From positions 1 through 64,000 of the forward strand of contig CAYPXR010000025.1 in NCBI GenBank assembly GCA_964414585.1: a DNA stretch of 64,000 bases, written 5' to 3'. The notes below the pieces were generated by a model. It saw only the letters and a program-made list of their open reading frames with translations. It searched no databases and was not told the DNA's origin. This document shows, one piece after another, positions 13,726 to 23,142 of this stretch. Each line of letters begins with the position of its first letter. Position 1 is the first letter of the stretch. Source of the DNA: DATEMU01 sp964414585 (GTDB lineage: Bacteria; Planctomycetota; Phycisphaerae; UBA1845; UTPLA1). A program made the translations under genes and the position numbers.

Positions 13726-15534
13726 ATGCGGTTGCGGCTACGTTTCCGCCCCATGGTCTTGGCGGACGGCACGTGGAGGCGGGGGCGTCGACGAACAGCC
13801 GTTGCCCTCACTTCTATGTTGGTGGCCATCGCCGTATTGCCGTTTGTGATGCCCTTGATGACGAGGTCGGCTCCCGCCGCGCCGCCGCTGCCGGAAGATC
13901 TCTTCGGCCTGTGGACCGTCCTGCCGGCGGTCGTGGCCATTGGGATGGCCGTGTTGCTGCGGCAGGTTTTTCCCGCGCTGGTCATGGGCACGCTCACCGC
14001 ATCGGCCATGGTCATGTACACGTTGCCATCGGCGTCGAAGTTTGGCGGCGCTAACGGGGTCGTGACCGCCATCCGGCTCGCGGTCGAGCGGTACATCGTC
14101 GGCGCGATCGCCGACCCGTCGCATGCCGGCGTTGCCGATCCGACGAGAATGATGACGGTATTGGCGACTCTGACCATTGCCGGCATGGTGGCGGTCATTC
14201 ATTCCAACGGGGGCACCGCCGCGATGGTCCGCACCGTGACCGGCCTGGCTCGTACCCGTCGTCGCGGGCAACTCGCGACCTTTCTTGCCGGGCTTGTCGT
14301 TTTCTTCGACGACTATTCAAATTGCCTGATCATCGGCCCCACGATGCGGCCGATCACGGACCGGCTTGGGGTCAGCCGCGAGAAGCTCTCGTTCATTCTT
14401 GATGCGACGGCCGCCCCGGTAGCCTCGCTCGCGTTGTTCGGGACGTGGATCACGACGGAGGTGAGCTTCATCCAGACCGGGCTCGATCAGCTCAAAGCGG
14501 ACGGCAGCCTGCCGCCCTTCCTGGCGAACGTTTCACCGTACGAGGCCTTCATACGAAGTCTGCCCTATCGATACTACGCCATTTTTGCACTGGTCCTGGT
14601 ATTTTTCATCGCCATTACCGGCCGTGACTTCGGACCGATGCGGAAGGCGGAAGAACGCGAGGCCCATCGTCCGCCGTCCATCGAGGAGACGACGCCCTCG
14701 ATCCACGATGCGGCGAAGTGGTGGTACGCGGCCCTGCCGGTCGGCGCACTGGTCTTCGTGACGATGCTGATCCTGTTTGTGACGGGCTGGTATGGATGCG
14801 AGGGGTCGCACAGCTTTCAGGAAATCCTTAAGAACATGAATGCGTACGCTTCGATTTTGTACGGGGCGATGGCCGCGCTGCTCCTCGCGCTGGGCGTGAG
14901 CATCGCGACGCGCATGCAGACGGTTACCCGCGCATTGGATTCGATGATGGAGGGCGTTCAGCGGGTCATCCCGGCTGTTGCGATCCTCGTACTCGCGTGG
15001 GCCTTGTCCGACAGCATGAGAGACCTCCATCTGGGGCAGGTCGCCGTGCGGGAATTGAGATCGCACCAGTTTTCCCCGCACCTGCTGCCGTTGTTCATCT
15101 TTATCTCGGCGTGCCTGGTGTCCTTCGCGACGGGGACGTCGTGGGGAACCATGGGCATTCTGTGTCCCGTCGCGGTGTTGCTCGCGGGGCACCTCGCCGC
15201 GGACCTTGCCAGGGACGAAGCCCTGACGCTATTCTACGGCTCCGTGGGAAGTGTTTTGGCGGGAGCGGTCTTCGGCGATCATTGTTCTCCCATTAGCGAT
15301 ACGACCGTTCTGTCGGCCCTGGCATCCGAATGCAGTCTGGAGGCGCACGTCTGGACGCAGCTTCCCTATGCCGTCGTGGCGGCGCTGATGGAAGTACTCG
15401 CCGGCGATCTGTTGTGCGGGTGGCTGGGCGCGCCGGTCTGGCTGGGACTCGTCGCCGGAACCGCCGGACTTTTTGTGTTTGTCTATGTCGTCGGGCGACC
15501 GATCCCGGAGCGGACGGTGGCCGTCGCGTCTTAG
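13726..15534 (+). CDS. NhaC-family Na+/H+ antiporter
   Basis: Up to 602 residues with about 11-12 hydrophobic segments. NhaC-type signatures are FFDDYSNCLIIGPTMRPITD in the first half and FGDHCSPISDTTVLSALASE in the second, the paired Asp-containing re-entrant motifs of the family. It exchanges Na+ (or a carboxylate in related carriers) for H+ across the inner membrane. The first 30 residues are basic and the true start may be internal. It lies 43 bases before an NSS transporter that also uses Na+, so the two may be co-expressed. Confidence 0.88.
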   Translation: MRLRLRFRPMVLADGTWRRGRRRTAVALTSMLVAIAVLPFVMPLMTRSAPAAPPLPEDLFGLWTVLPAVVAIGMAVLLRQVFPALVMGTLTASAMVMYTLPSASKFGGANGVVTAIRLAVERYIVGAIADPSHAGVADPTRMMTVLATLTIAGMVAVIHSNGGTAAMVRTVTGLARTRRRGQLATFLAGLVVFFDDYSNCLIIGPTMRPITDRLGVSREKLSFILDATAAPVASLALFGTWITTEVSFIQTGLDQLKADGSLPPFLANVSPYEAFIRSLPYRYYAIFALVLVFFIAITGRDFGPMRKAEEREAHRPPSIEETTPSIHDAAKWWYAALPVGALVFVTMLILFVTGWYGCEGSHSFQEILKNMNAYASILYGAMAALLLALGVSIATRMQTVTRALDSMMEGVQRVIPAVAILVLAWALSDSMRDLHLGQVAVRELRSHQFSPHLLPLFIFISACLVSFATGTSWGTMGILCPVAVLLAGHLAADLARDEALTLFYGSVGSVLAGAVFGDHCSPISDTTVLSALASECSLEAHVWTQLPYAVVAALMEVLAGDLLCGWLGAPVWLGLVAGTAGLFVFVYVVGRPIPERTVAVAS

Positions 15535-15577
15535 TTCGTGAATTCGTCGCCGGGGTGGATTGAGGAGTATCGCATCC

Positions 15578-17185
15578 ATGTCGCAATCCAAAGAGCAGTG
15601 GGGCAGCCGTCTTGGAATGATCCTGACCGTTGCGGGATCGGCCGTGGGTCTCGGGAATTTTTTGCGATTTCCCGGCACGGCGGCGGCCAACGGCGGCGGC
15701 GCGTTCATGATCCCTTATTTCTGCGCCCTGCTTTTTCTGGGCATTCCGATTTGCTGGGCCGAATGGACCATGGGCAAGTACGGCGGGCAATTCGGGTTTA
15801 ACTCGGCGCCGGCGATCTTCGGCCTGCTCGGGCGCCGGCCGATCTGGCGGTATCTCGGCGTTTTCGGCCTGATCATTCCCGTCATCATTTACATGTATTA
15901 CGTCTTGATCGAATCGTGGTGCATGGGCTACGCCTTCAGCTATTTGATGGGCTGGATCAATCTGGGCGGCGATCCGGCCCAATATGCGACGAAAAGCGTG
16001 GACTATTTCAATTCGTTTGTGGGGGCCAACCAGGACGGATTGATGCTTGACGGTCACCTTCACATCAGCGTGATCGTCTGGTTGCTGGTGTTCGCCGTGA
16101 ATTTTCTGCTCATCTTTCGAGGCCTTTCCAGCGGTATCGAAAAGTTTTGCACCTACGCCATGCCGCTCATGGCCATTTGCGCGTTCATCGTTTTGATTCG
16201 CGTGTTGACGCTGGGGACCCCTGATCCCGGCAAGCCGGACCTGAGCGTCATCAACGGCCTCGGCTTCATGTGGAATCCAAAACCCGTGGATGGCGGCACC
16301 AGTTGGTATGCGGCGTTGGCCCAGCCGAAGGTCTGGATGAACGCGGCGGGGCAGATTTTCTTCAGCCTCTCCGTGGGCTTCGGCGTCATCATCAATTATG
16401 CCAGCTATCTCAGGCGAAAGGACGATGTCGTCCTCTCCGGGCTGACGGCGTCCGCGACCAACGAGTTTTTCGAAGTCTGTCTCGGCGGATTGATCACGAT
16501 TCCGGCGGCGTTTGTCTTTCTGGGCATCGCGGGCGCCTCGCAGACGGGGACTTTTTCCCTGGGCTTCCACACGCTTCCAATCGTCTTTCAACATATGCCC
16601 GGGGGACGACTGTTCGGTTTCCTCTGGTTCTTCATGTTGTTTCTGGCCGCCATTACCAGCTCGCTATCCATGTTGCAGCCGGCGATCGCGTTTCTCGAAG
16701 AAGCCCTGGGCATCGGCCGGCGTGCGTCGGTCGCGCTGCTGGGGTTTGTAACGGGATTGGGCTCGCTCTTCGTCATCTTCTTCAGCAAAGACCTCAAGTC
16801 TCTTAGCTTTCTGGACGACACGATCGGCACGATCGCGATTGTCGTACTGGCCGCGATACAAACCATACTTTTTGGATGGGTTTTTGGAACGAATCGCGGC
16901 GTGAAGTTCGCAAACGACGGCGCGGAGATGCGATTGCCGCGCTTTTTCTCCTTCGTCATCAAGTTTGTGACCCCTGCCTACTTGCTGATCATGCTGGGAT
17001 CGTTCTGCATCAACGATTTCAAGCGATACTTCGATATGATCCGATCCGACAACATCATCGCCCTGTCCTTTGCGCTGATTGTCGTCGTCACGGTCTTCCT
17101 GCTGGTCTTGATCAACATCGGCGGTCGGCGTTGGAGCGCGGAGACCAAGGACACCGGAAAGGTTCCCGCGGAGGTGCGATCATGA
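15578..17185 (+). CDS. Neurotransmitter:sodium symporter (NSS) family transporter, MetP-like
   Basis: 535 residues from the ATG at 15578, preceded by GAGGAG at good spacing. Twelve hydrophobic segments. The first helix holds the NSS Na+-site signature GSAVGLGNFLRFPGTAAANG, followed by GGAFMIPYF. It imports an amino acid with Na+. The paired 50-residue gene overlapping its stop codon suggests the MetPS arrangement (methionine/alanine import in Corynebacterium), but the substrate is not proven by sequence. Confidence 0.92.
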   Translation: MSQSKEQWGSRLGMILTVAGSAVGLGNFLRFPGTAAANGGGAFMIPYFCALLFLGIPICWAEWTMGKYGGQFGFNSAPAIFGLLGRRPIWRYLGVFGLIIPVIIYMYYVLIESWCMGYAFSYLMGWINLGGDPAQYATKSVDYFNSFVGANQDGLMLDGHLHISVIVWLLVFAVNFLLIFRGLSSGIEKFCTYAMPLMAICAFIVLIRVLTLGTPDPGKPDLSVINGLGFMWNPKPVDGGTSWYAALAQPKVWMNAAGQIFFSLSVGFGVIINYASYLRRKDDVVLSGLTASATNEFFEVCLGGLITIPAAFVFLGIAGASQTGTFSLGFHTLPIVFQHMPGGRLFGFLWFFMLFLAAITSSLSMLQPAIAFLEEALGIGRRASVALLGFVTGLGSLFVIFFSKDLKSLSFLDDTIGTIAIVVLAAIQTILFGWVFGTNRGVKFANDGAEMRLPRFFSFVIKFVTPAYLLIMLGSFCINDFKRYFDMIRSDNIIALSFALIVVVTVFLLVLINIGGRRWSAETKDTGKVPAEVRS

Positions 17186-17334
17186 CGAACGAAGGCTGGG
17201 TTTTCATGATCGGTTCGCTGGGTTTCGTGGTCGGCCTGATTGCTTTTTGCTTTTATCGAGTCCTGGCCAAGCCCTCGGCCGCTAATCACATGCACTCTCC
17301 GGTCGATATCGATACCCACGACCGGAATACCTAG
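17182..17334 (+). CDS. Small subunit of the NSS transporter (MetS-like)
   Basis: 50 residues with a single transmembrane helix (about residues 7-28) and a short polar tail. The ATG overlaps the stop codon of the NSS gene (ATGA), so translation is coupled. Single-helix partners in this position belong to the MetS family, needed for activity of MetP. The sequence is short, so the family assignment rests mainly on position and topology. Confidence 0.75.
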   Translation: MTNEGWVFMIGSLGFVVGLIAFCFYRVLAKPSAANHMHSPVDIDTHDRNT

Positions 17335-17370
17335 GGTTTTCGCCCCTGCAATCCCCATTCGTGGAGGGGG

Positions 17371-17400
17371 TATAAGAAACGGCGATCCTGTGCGCACAGG
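17371..17400 (+). promoter_or_regulatory. Possible -10 box with an adjacent 14-bp palindrome upstream of gspF
   Basis: TATAAG at 17371-17376 is followed by a perfect palindrome CCTGTGCGCACAGG at 17387-17400, which would sit just after the transcription start, a usual operator position. No convincing -35 was found. It lies about 90 bases before gspF and could control the whole secretion operon. Confidence 0.35.
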
Positions 17401-17491
17401 CGGCATCCTTTCAACGTTCCGTTCATAATGGCTGTGGCCATCAGCCCTTAGATGCCGATGCAGCACGGAGGCCGTTTCGACTTTTTTCGCC

Positions 17492-18691
17492 ATGCCGAGC
17501 TTCACTTACACCGCACGCAACGCCGAAGGCAAGACCATCACCGGGGTCTTGACCGCCGATAACCAGCAGCAGGTGCTGCGGTCGCTCGACGAGCAGCTCC
17601 TGTTTCCGGTCGAGGTCCGCGAGGGGGGCAAGGCCGGCGGCGGCGAGGGCAAGCGCAAGAAGAAGGTCAATTCCGCCAAGGTCGCGGTGCTCTATTCGCA
17701 GTTCGCCGACCTGCTTCGAGCGGGCGTTCCGGCGCTGCGGTCTCTGGACGTTCTGCACAAGCAGACGTCCAACCCGGTTTTCAAAGAAGTGCTCCGAGAG
17801 GTCCGCGAGGATTTGTCCAGCGGACAAACGCTGGCCGACGCCATGGCCAAGCATCCCAACGCGTTTAATCCGCTGCACGTGTCGATGATTCGCGCCGGCG
17901 AGAAGGGCGGCTTTCTCGAAGACGTGCTGGTGCGCATCGCCGTCTTTACCGAACGGCAGAACGAACTTCGCAACAAGCTGCTCGGGGCGATGCTTTATCC
18001 GGCATTGTTGATGCTGGTCGGCACCAGCATCATCATCTTTATTCTGCTTTACATCGTGCCCAAGGTCCGCTCGTTTCTGCGCGGCGAACTGCCGGTGATG
18101 ACGAAGCTCGTGTTCGCTTTTTGCGATTTGCTCAAGGCGCACGGGACCGAAGTGCTGGCCGGCGTGGTCATCCTTATCTTTACGTTCGTCGCCATCATTC
18201 GAAGCAAGAGTGGGCGCATGGCCCTGGACCGGTTTTCGCTCAAGGCCCCGATGATGGGCAAGATCATCACGCTGGTGGCGATATGCCGTTTCTGCCGCAT
18301 TCTGGGAACGCTGTTGCACAACGGCGTCCCGATTCTCCAGGCGCTGAAGATCAGCCGGGATTCGGCCGGTAACCGGCTGCTGATGGAAATTGTCGACGAA
18401 TCCATTGAAGGCGTGCGCAAGGGCACGTCGCTGGCCGCCCCGCTTGGGAAGCGCGATCTGTTTCCGCTGGATATCGTGGACATGATCGCGGTCGGCGAGG
18501 AAAGCAATAATCTTGAACACGTACTGATCACGATCGCCGATTCGTATGAGGCGAGGACCGGGCGTCAGATCGATCTGATGGTTCGTTTCCTGGAGCCGCT
18601 GCTCTTGGTAATTATGGCGGCGGTCGTGGCGGTCATTGCCATCGCGCTACTCTTGCCGATTCTGACGATGAGTGCGGGCGGCACCGGCTAA
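17492..18691 (+). CDS. gspF: Type II secretion inner-membrane protein GspF
   Basis: 399 residues, the family's normal length. It begins with the typical MPSFTYTARNAEGKTITG. Two GspF cytoplasmic domains (about 50-180 and 255-370) each precede hydrophobic segments; strings such as RAGVPALRSLDVL and LLHNGVPILQALKI mark the two repeats. It is the polytopic platform that couples the GspE ATPase to pseudopilus assembly. It opens the gspF-to-secretin operon. Confidence 0.95.
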   Translation: MPSFTYTARNAEGKTITGVLTADNQQQVLRSLDEQLLFPVEVREGGKAGGGEGKRKKKVNSAKVAVLYSQFADLLRAGVPALRSLDVLHKQTSNPVFKEVLREVREDLSSGQTLADAMAKHPNAFNPLHVSMIRAGEKGGFLEDVLVRIAVFTERQNELRNKLLGAMLYPALLMLVGTSIIIFILLYIVPKVRSFLRGELPVMTKLVFAFCDLLKAHGTEVLAGVVILIFTFVAIIRSKSGRMALDRFSLKAPMMGKIITLVAICRFCRILGTLLHNGVPILQALKISRDSAGNRLLMEIVDESIEGVRKGTSLAAPLGKRDLFPLDIVDMIAVGEESNNLEHVLITIADSYEARTGRQIDLMVRFLEPLLLVIMAAVVAVIAIALLLPILTMSAGGTG

Positions 18692-18781
18692 CGGGGAGCG
18701 GAGTGTCAAATCCGCAAGAGCGGTGATATGATTCCGGGAGTTGTGTATGTCCAGGGGTTCGATTTTTGAGGAGTATGAGCC

Positions 18782-19228
18782 ATGAAAACATCCATTCGCA
18801 GGAGAAAGGCGTTGGGTTTCACTCTACTTGAAATCCTTTTGGTCGTCGGCTTGCTGGCCCTGCTGGCGGCGTTTGTGGTGCCAAACCTGACCAAGCAGAG
18901 CGAAAATGCAAAAGTGAACATCGCTAGGGCGGCGATTGGTCCCAACGGCCAGCTAAGCCAGTGCATTAAAATATTCAAAGAGAATACTGGCGTGTATCCA
19001 GAAGAACTGAAATACCTGATGGAAAAGCCCAGCGACGAGGATGTCGCCAAGAAATGGACCGGGCCGTATATCGAAGACGAGAGCGGCCTGCAGGATCCGT
19101 GGGGCCATGAGTACCAGTACAACGCCAACGGCCAGCACAATGAGGGTAGGTACGACCTCTGGAGCAACGGGCCCGACGGGCGCGAAGGCACGGACGATGA
19201 TATCGTGAATTGGAAGACGGACCGCTAG
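18782..19228 (+). CDS. gspG: Major pseudopilin GspG
   Basis: 148 residues. The prepilin signal is KALG-FTLLEILLVVGLLALL with cleavage after Gly and the conserved Glu at +5. The C-terminal domain has the GspG calcium-site region (PWGHEYQYN...NGPDGREGTDDDI). Polymerises into the periplasmic pseudopilus. GAGGAG precedes the start. Its globular domain is duplicated in the next gene. Confidence 0.95.
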   Translation: MKTSIRRRKALGFTLLEILLVVGLLALLAAFVVPNLTKQSENAKVNIARAAIGPNGQLSQCIKIFKENTGVYPEELKYLMEKPSDEDVAKKWTGPYIEDESGLQDPWGHEYQYNANGQHNEGRYDLWSNGPDGREGTDDDIVNWKTDR

Positions 19229-19277
19229 CGCTTTTGCTGATGCTGCTTCATCGTGGATTCTCATTCTGGAGAGAATC

Positions 19278-20063
19278 ATGACGATCCATATTCGCTGCCC
19301 GAATTGCAATGCGGAATTCAAAGTAGCTGATCAGCTAATTGGACGCCGGGCCTCGTGTAAGCGCTGTGGCAAGCCCTTTGTCTTATCGTCGGTCAACTCG
19401 CCTTCAAACGTAGACGAAGATGAAGTCCTGATTCCAATAGCAGATATGCACGGCGTCCAGTTGCCTACGACGAGTCACACGGTAGTATTCAGAGAACAAA
19501 CTGCGCGAAGCAACGGCCTTGGAGTTGCGGGCTTCGTATTGTCGTTAGTCGGATTCGTCAGTTGTGGGCTACTTAGTCCGGTAGGGCTGCTCCTTAGCGC
19601 CATAGGATTGAGAAAGACTCCTCGCGGATTAGCTATCGCAGGATTTGCTCTAGGCTGTGTCGGATCTATTTGGCTTGCCCTCGGAGGGCTTGCCTGCACG
19701 ATGGCCGCGCTACTACCCGCACTGGCGTCATCAAGTGACCGAGCGAAGATTGATCTGGCCCGGGCCGTCATCGATCCGAACGGCTATTTGAGCGTGTCTA
19801 TCAACCTGTTCAAGGTCAACACGGGCGTCTATCCCGAGGAGTTGAAGTACCTGCTGGAGAAGCCGAGCGACGACGACGTCGCCAAGAAATGGACCGGCCC
19901 GTACATCGAGAACGAGGGCGGACTCAAGGATCCCTGGGACCATGAGTATCAATACAACCAATACGGCCAGCACAATAAGGGCAAGTACGACCTCTGGAAC
20001 AACGGTCCCGACGGCCGCGAAGGCACGGACGACGACGTGGTCAACTGGAAGACCGATCGCTGA
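19278..20063 (+). CDS. Chimeric protein: zinc ribbon + DUF4190-like membrane region + GspG globular domain
   Basis: 261 residues with GGAGAG before the ATG. Residues 7-30 form a CxxC...CxxC ribbon (Cys7, 10, 27, 30) of the type seen in many Planctomycete proteins. About residues 75-140 contain DUF4190-like hydrophobic segments with Gly-rich turns. Residues 155-261 are about 78% identical by hand count to the GspG C-terminal domain next door, including TGVYPEELKYL and DGREGTDDD. It has no prepilin cleavage motif, so it should not enter the pseudopilus by the normal route. The 5' half is more AT-rich than the GspG-like tail, which points to a domain swap onto a duplicated gspG. Confidence 0.85.
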   Translation: MTIHIRCPNCNAEFKVADQLIGRRASCKRCGKPFVLSSVNSPSNVDEDEVLIPIADMHGVQLPTTSHTVVFREQTARSNGLGVAGFVLSLVGFVSCGLLSPVGLLLSAIGLRKTPRGLAIAGFALGCVGSIWLALGGLACTMAALLPALASSSDRAKIDLARAVIDPNGYLSVSINLFKVNTGVYPEELKYLLEKPSDDDVAKKWTGPYIENEGGLKDPWDHEYQYNQYGQHNKGKYDLWNNGPDGREGTDDDVVNWKTDR

Positions 20064-20112
20064 TGATCGGCCGCGGTCTCCCACAAATGCTCCGGACCCG
20101 ACGAGGGGTGAA

Positions 20113-21234
20113 ATGATGCCGCACGCGCGACATGCCGCAAGAAGTGGCTTTACCCTCCTGGAACTTATGCTTGCACTGTCGCTGTTCGTCCTGCTGGCGG
20201 CCTTGGCCTGGCCGGCGCTTCAAAGTCAGATGGTCGCGGCGGAATTGCCGGAGTCCGCCTCGCGCATGCGCTCGCTCCTTTATTTGACGCGTTCTTCGGC
20301 GATGCTCGAACATCGCCGGCATCGTCTTCGCTTTTCACCCAAAGAGCAGCAGCCCATCGTCGAAATCGAGCCCGATCCCATCCTCGAACCGGGCCGCTTT
20401 GTGCCGGTGATTCAGGACTGGGCCGCCGATCCGCCGTTGCTTTCCGACGTCGAGGTGCATCGCGTCCATCCCGGTCGCCCGGCCTACATGCGCCCGGTCT
20501 CGGCCTCGGAGGGTGAGCCGGTCGATCCTCTGCAAGTCGAGGAGCCCGTTGGTGAAGAGGTCTCCGCCGTTGAGTCGACGGCGGCGAAGTTTCAGGCGGC
20601 CATGTCGGACGGCCTCGGCGGGCAACAGGCAGAAGTCGATGAACTCCGCCCGAGCATCCTTTTCGAGGCGGATGGTTCCACGGACTGGTCGACCCTGGTG
20701 CTCTCGCGCATCAAGCCGACGGAGGAACTCTCGGAGGAAGAGCCGCAGGCCTGGGTGGTCGTCGACGGGCGAACGGGACTCGCGATCATTCGCGATGGTG
20801 TGACGCAGGCGCAGTTGGACGACCCAAGCTTTTACGTCCAGCGCGACAAGCTTGAGCTGCCGGAGGAGACGTCGATTGAGGACCAGACGCTGGAAATCAC
20901 AAATCTCGACGGGGGACCGGCGCAAGAGGATGGCCAGAGTCTTCAACAGGACCTGGGCAGTCTCGCCGGGGCGGCGGGCGATCCGTCCGCGTTGTCCCAA
21001 CAGGCGATGAATCAAACCCCGGGGGCGCCGGGAGACATGGGTCAGGCTCAAGACCCGTCAGCCAATCCCAGTCCATCCGACCAGCAACCCACGGCCCAGA
21101 AAGATGCGAAGCAACAGTTGGAGGAAGAGCTGGCCAACTCCAATCTCTCGGACGCGGAAAAGGATGAAATCCGCCGCACCTTCGAGGAGAACCAATCCAA
21201 GCAGGACCAGGACGGGACGAAAAACCCTCAGTAA
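20113..21234 (+). CDS. Minor pseudopilin GspH-like, with a long acidic tail
   Basis: 373 residues from the ATG at 20113, preceded by GAGGGG. Prepilin signal RSG-FTLLELMLALSLFVLL with Glu at +5. GspH proteins are usually 150-200 residues; here the body is followed by about 120 residues rich in Gln, Asp, Glu, Pro and Ser that look disordered. It is assigned GspH from its order (second pseudopilin before I, J, K). Confidence 0.85.
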   Translation: MMPHARHAARSGFTLLELMLALSLFVLLAALAWPALQSQMVAAELPESASRMRSLLYLTRSSAMLEHRRHRLRFSPKEQQPIVEIEPDPILEPGRFVPVIQDWAADPPLLSDVEVHRVHPGRPAYMRPVSASEGEPVDPLQVEEPVGEEVSAVESTAAKFQAAMSDGLGGQQAEVDELRPSILFEADGSTDWSTLVLSRIKPTEELSEEEPQAWVVVDGRTGLAIIRDGVTQAQLDDPSFYVQRDKLELPEETSIEDQTLEITNLDGGPAQEDGQSLQQDLGSLAGAAGDPSALSQQAMNQTPGAPGDMGQAQDPSANPSPSDQQPTAQKDAKQQLEEELANSNLSDAEKDEIRRTFEENQSKQDQDGTKNPQ

Positions 21235-21442
21235 TTGGGGGTCTTGCTGAAAAAAATCAACCGAGCCGCGTGCGGTCTCACAAGTCCCCGTGCCTGCAAA
21301 TCTTAATGCAGCCGGGCTTTACGTCATTTGGCCGGAGTGGGATGGCCGGGTCGTTTCATGCGACGAATCGACGGGATATGGGTAAAAGGAATGGGGCCCA
21401 AGAGTCAGATAAACCTGTGATACGTCCAAACAGGACGACAGG
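21235..21442. other. Gap inside the secretion operon
   Basis: About 210 bases between gspH and gspI, the longest gap in the operon. No coding frame, no clear terminator and no strong promoter seen. It may still hold an internal promoter for the gspI-secretin part. Confidence 0.35.
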
Positions 21443-22294
21443 ATGAATACGACAAACCGAGCGAATCATGAACCGCGGCGCGTCCCGGGACGGGGGGGCT
21501 TCGATCCCATGCGCGCCCGTCGATTCCCGGTTCGCCGGGGGGCCGCGCTCCTCGAAGTGGTGATCGCGCTGTCCATTCTGCTCGTCGCGATGTCGGCCAT
21601 CGGCGTCGTTTTTCGAACGGGCCTCTTCCACGTTGAGCACGCCGAGCGAATGAACCAGGCGACGCTCATGACCGACCGGCTCTTGACCGCGGTGGACCTG
21701 GGAATGCTCGCGCCCGGCGACCGCGAGCAGACCGGCGTCTTCAGCGGCGAGACGATTTCCGGCATGTCGTGGTCGATCGAGGCGCAGCCGATCGAGGCCA
21801 TGCCGGGGCTCTATCACGTCCGCGTTTCCATCTTCATGGGCGATCCCGAGGGTTCGGACAAAGAGCGACAACATCTGTTAACCACATACGTTCTCCGGGC
21901 CGAGCCGCGAAACGTCAATCTGGAGACCGATTTTGGCATCCCGGCCGAGCAATTGGAGATGATCACCGACGCGATCCCCGGCGGATCGGCCCTTTTCGAC
22001 CCGACGAGTTTCAATCCCCGTTCAATCGCCCAACTCGATCTGGACACGCTTCGGGAAATGCTCCCGATGATCCTTCAGGCGCTGGGCATCGCCCTCAATC
22101 CCGGACAAATGGATCAACTCATGCAGGCCGCTCAAAAGGGCGATCTGGGCGGACTTCAAAACATCGCGGGTCAAGCCGGCGGCGGCCTGGCGCCGCCGAC
22201 AAGCCCTCCGCCGAACAATCTGCAGCTCGCGCTTCCCAAGGACCAACAACAACCCCAGCCGGGTCAGCCGCCTCGCGGCCAGAGGGGGCGATGA
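21443..22294 (+). CDS. Minor pseudopilin GspI-like
   Basis: 283 residues. The prepilin signal is offset by about 33 residues: RRG-AALLEVVIALSILLVA with Glu at +5. The body is longer than normal GspI (about 125 residues) and ends in a Pro/Gln-rich tail. The stop codon overlaps the next start (ATGA). Forms the pseudopilus tip complex with GspH, GspJ and GspK. Confidence 0.85.
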   Translation: MNTTNRANHEPRRVPGRGGFDPMRARRFPVRRGAALLEVVIALSILLVAMSAIGVVFRTGLFHVEHAERMNQATLMTDRLLTAVDLGMLAPGDREQTGVFSGETISGMSWSIEAQPIEAMPGLYHVRVSIFMGDPEGSDKERQHLLTTYVLRAEPRNVNLETDFGIPAEQLEMITDAIPGGSALFDPTSFNPRSIAQLDLDTLREMLPMILQALGIALNPGQMDQLMQAAQKGDLGGLQNIAGQAGGGLAPPTSPPPNNLQLALPKDQQQPQPGQPPRGQRGR

Positions 22295-23142
22295 GACACG
22301 ACGCACCATTTCGGCGCCCGGGCATGACGCTGATCGAAGTGATCCTGGCGATGGGGCTGATCACGATGATGGCGGCGATGATGTTCATGTTTTACGACGT
22401 TTCGCTGCGCACGCGCGACACGGGGATGCGCCGGATGATCGACGGCAACCTCGCGCGCGTCGTCGCCCTGCGCATCGCCGAGGAGATTCGATCGGCCAAC
22501 GGATTCCTGGGCAAGACGCCTGGCGTCAGCGGCAAGGATCGCATGATCACTTTGCAGACGGTCGTCCTGACGGACAAGGACCTGTTCTATCGCCGGAAAA
22601 TCCAGGATGTCGCGCCGCCCGCCGAGAGCGACATCCGCCAGGTGCAATACTATCTCGCGTATGACTATGACCGAACCGCCCCATATCCGGATGGGACGGT
22701 CGGTCCCGCGCCGCTCGGTCTGGTGCGTCGCGAGATCAAGACGCTCAACCAGGCGGTGATCCGCGAGGACCAGACCGAGTCGGTGGATCTCGATCTGTTT
22801 GCGCCGGAAATGAAATATCTTCGCTTCCGCTACTTTGACGGCGTCGAATGGGTGGACAAATGGGACGTTGGCGATGCCGGCGGCGGCATGGGAAATTCGT
22901 TGCCGCAGGCGATCGAGGTCACGGTCGGCTACACGGCGTTGCCGCCCAAGGATGACAAGGAACTCGATCTCCAGAACAAGGACGTGCTGCCTTCCCTGCC
23001 GGAGCCTTATTCGACGGATACTTGCACCGTCCAAGTCCGGCTGCCGCAGGCCGACACGTTTTTCGGCTCGCGCTTGATGCGCGCGCAACAGCAGCCGACG
23101 GAGGAAGAGGCCGCCGCCGCGGCCGCCGGAGGCGCCAAATGA
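22291..23142 (+). CDS. Minor pseudopilin GspJ-like
   Basis: 283 residues from the ATG overlapping the gspI stop. Prepilin signal RRPG-MTLIEVILAMGLITMM with Glu at +5. The C-terminal region contains PEMKYLRFRYFDGVEWVDKW, the GspJ-type beta-hairpin pattern. Ends with an Ala-rich tail. Its stop overlaps the start of gspK. Confidence 0.88.
   Translation: MRHDAPFRRPGMTLIEVILAMGLITMMAAMMFMFYDVSLRTRDTGMRRMIDGNLARVVALRIAEEIRSANGFLGKTPGVSGKDRMITLQTVVLTDKDLFYRRKIQDVAPPAESDIRQVQYYLAYDYDRTAPYPDGTVGPAPLGLVRREIKTLNQAVIREDQTESVDLDLFAPEMKYLRFRYFDGVEWVDKWDVGDAGGGMGNSLPQAIEVTVGYTALPPKDDKELDLQNKDVLPSLPEPYSTDTCTVQVRLPQADTFFGSRLMRAQQQPTEEEAAAAAAGGAK

Noticed and set aside
19942..20112. Longer N-terminus of the GspH-like gene
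   Set aside because: It would overlap the chimera gene in another frame and place 57 Thr-rich residues before the prepilin signal; the ATG at 20113 has GAGGGG upstream.
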